The notes under the pieces: generated by a model
Databases searched by the model: none
Seen by the model: only the letters and a program-made list of their open reading frames with translations
What the model was told of the DNA's origin: nothing
Origin: Pholiota molesta
Taxonomy: Eukaryota > Basidiomycota > Agaricomycetes > Agaricales > Strophariaceae
Length of the DNA stretch: 48,776 nt
Direction: 5' to 3'
Assembly (NCBI GenBank): GCA_014925825.1
Contig: JACGCK010000291.1
Span: forward strand, 1-48,776
Part shown: positions 47,426 through 48,776 of the stretch, piece after piece
Numbering within the stretch: the first letter of the stretch is position 1
Layout of the letters: each line of letters opens with the position of its first letter
Program-made: the position numbers and the translations under genes

Positions 47426-48368
47426 TAGTGCTTGAAAGTCCGGTCCGGTCCGGTCTTTTACCCTCCAAGGGCTTGGACCGAGACCGAGACCGGTCCATCT
47501 ATTTTTAAAATGCTCAAAAAACCGGACCGGACCGCATAAGACCGGTCCACTGCGGTCTTGAGCGGTCCAAAGACCGGTTCAGACCGGTTACGGTCCAAAC
47601 CGGTCTCAACCGGTTAGAGACCGGTCCAGACTGGTAGCAACTGGGTAGTATACTGTATCTAGTATGTAGTATCTCAAAGAATACGAAAATCGGTGGAGAA
47701 ATGACTGAGAAACAACTAAAATACTAGCAAATGCAGTGGTTCAGCGCATTTTGTGATATCTCGGTCAATTCTCAACCGAATATTATGGCTGTATGCTTGT
47801 TAGAGAGGTAATTTTAATATCTAACTGTACCCTAGTTTACGAAAGGGCGATGTTTATATTGAATGAAGCATAGGCAAAAGCGTCTTTGAAGTAGTCAAAA
47901 AGAGTAGAAAACATAAATATTACTATAGCTCAATCAAATGTTTTTTAAATATTAAGGTTTAAACTGCATCTTATAGATCTATATGTCTTCTATTTATGTG
48001 CAAGTTTTCGAAAGGTACGCGCACTTAACGTTTGAACTGTGGGTAAAAGCGTTTTTAAGCGCTCAAAGTAATTAGTTAAACAAAAGTATTAATAACTTTG
48101 CCAATTCTCGAGCTAAAAATACGATTTATACATCATTCGAAAGGACTTTTGACGTTTTATAAGTCTACAAAATTTCAAAGCTAAAGACCGGTTGAGACCG
48201 GTCCAAACCGGTCTTTGATCGGTCCATCTATTTTTCAAATCCTGTTGGACCGTGGACCGGACCGCGGTCTCGGTCTTTTCCGGTCCATCAATATTCCGGT
48301 CTTTTCCGGTTCAGGTCCGGTCCAGTCTCGGTCTTTTTCCGGTCCTGAGACCGGACTTCCAAGCACTA
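47426..48368. mobile_element. 943-bp hAT-like non-autonomous element
   Basis: Flanked by an exact 8-bp direct repeat GCGGTGGA (47418-47425 and 48369-48376). The ends are inverted: TAGTGCTTGAAAGTCCGGTC on the left, TAGTGCTTGGAAGTCCGGTC at the right end read in reverse. About 200 bp at each side carry many copies of ACCGGTC/GACCGGT and GGTCCGG. The middle (47640-48180) is AT-rich and has no transposase. An 8-bp duplication, short inverted ends and dense subterminal repeats are hAT features. Confidence 0.9.
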
Positions 48369-48376
48369 GCGGTGGA

Positions 48377-48776
48377 TGTCCAGGGCCCGTCGACAATGAA
48401 AATGGTCGAGGATAATTATCGCCGCGCTAGCGACGTCGCTGCCGCTCTAGCACGACAATGGCTGTTGGCGAAGGCTCGTATGATCCCAACGAGACGCAAG
48501 CGCCCTCAGTCGGACACGCCGCAGACTTCGCATCTGGCATCACCATCGTTCTTGCCACATACAACGGGCCACCCGTTCACCGTCTATGCGTGCAAAGATG
48601 ACTGCAATTGCAGTCATCTGCGCCGTGCAGACGCAAGATGCCTCACCCTCCACGAAACCTTCACCCTTGAAAAAGCCCGCGGAAAACCACGTAATCCTTC
48701 CGTCCACCCTCGCCCTCGAACAATGGCGGGTGGGGTATTCACCGGTGACCGGTGAGGGATGAGGCTTGCATATTCA
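48377..48776. other. Right window edge, unassigned frame
   Basis: A plus-strand frame to 48755 continues from the hAT-like element. The host sequence before the element (47225-47417) also has a frame, but joining them without the element gives no recognisable protein. Confidence 0.3.

Noticed and set aside
47426..48368. CRISPR-like array suggested by the repeated ACCGGTC motifs
   Set aside because: Repeats are too short and irregular, occur in both orientations, have no uniform spacers, and the DNA is eukaryotic; subterminal transposon repeats explain them.
48252..48755. 167-codon frame running out of the hAT-like element into the flank
   Set aside because: Its first third is the CCGGTC repeat array of the element, and the rest has no recognisable motif.

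Overview
This window is nuclear DNA from a filamentous basidiomycete, most likely an Agaricomycete. The genes have many short GT-AG introns, mostly 50-70 nt. The gene families are ones known from Agaricomycetes: a DUF6534 membrane protein, several seven-helix membrane proteins, a KDZ-type transposase with CxC clusters, and a large transposase-like zinc-finger protein. I rebuilt exons by hand from splice signals, phase and agreement between paralogs. No search was run.

Layout. 1-5967 (+) holds most of a Set3/MLL5-like PHD+SET regulator that is cut at the window edge; it is the only clearly conserved core gene. From about 6 kb onward the region is accessory and gene-poor. 7.9-9.4 kb (-) holds a DUF6534 seven-helix protein with micro-exons. 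Three paralogous seven-helix genes with the same six-exon plan lie at 13.0-14.3 kb (-), 17.6-18.8 kb (-) and 39.9-41.1 kb (+), inside duplicated blocks that include their promoters. A second seven-helix family forms a tandem pair at 41.9-45.1 kb (+), and both copies are damaged. 19.6-25.3 kb (-) holds one intact nine-exon gene for a 1749-residue protein with an N-terminal zinc finger, an RNase H-like transposase core, C-terminal zinc fingers and a PHD finger. 26.4-27.0 kb and 34.3-34.9 kb (-) hold two copies of a small retropepsin-like protein whose catalytic Asp position is Ala. Two broken relatives lie near 36.1 and 38.9 kb. 27.3-32.2 kb holds a convergent pair: a frameshifted GRF-like zinc-finger gene and a KDZ transposase inactivated by a stop codon and a hairpin insertion.

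Mobile elements. There are four non-autonomous DNA elements of different types. One is a 925-bp near-perfect hairpin with CACTG ends and a 3-bp target duplication, inside the KDZ gene. One is a 264-bp element with TA target sites, inside an exon of a seven-helix gene. One is a 943-bp hAT-like element with an exact 8-bp duplication and many ACCGGTC subterminal repeats. One is a degenerate fold-back-like element rich in GATTC/GAATC near 14.5-15.85 kb.

How it fits together. I see no metabolic pathway or operon-like unit. The accessory part is a repeat-rich area where seven-helix genes and transposase-related genes multiply and decay, next to one conserved chromatin gene.
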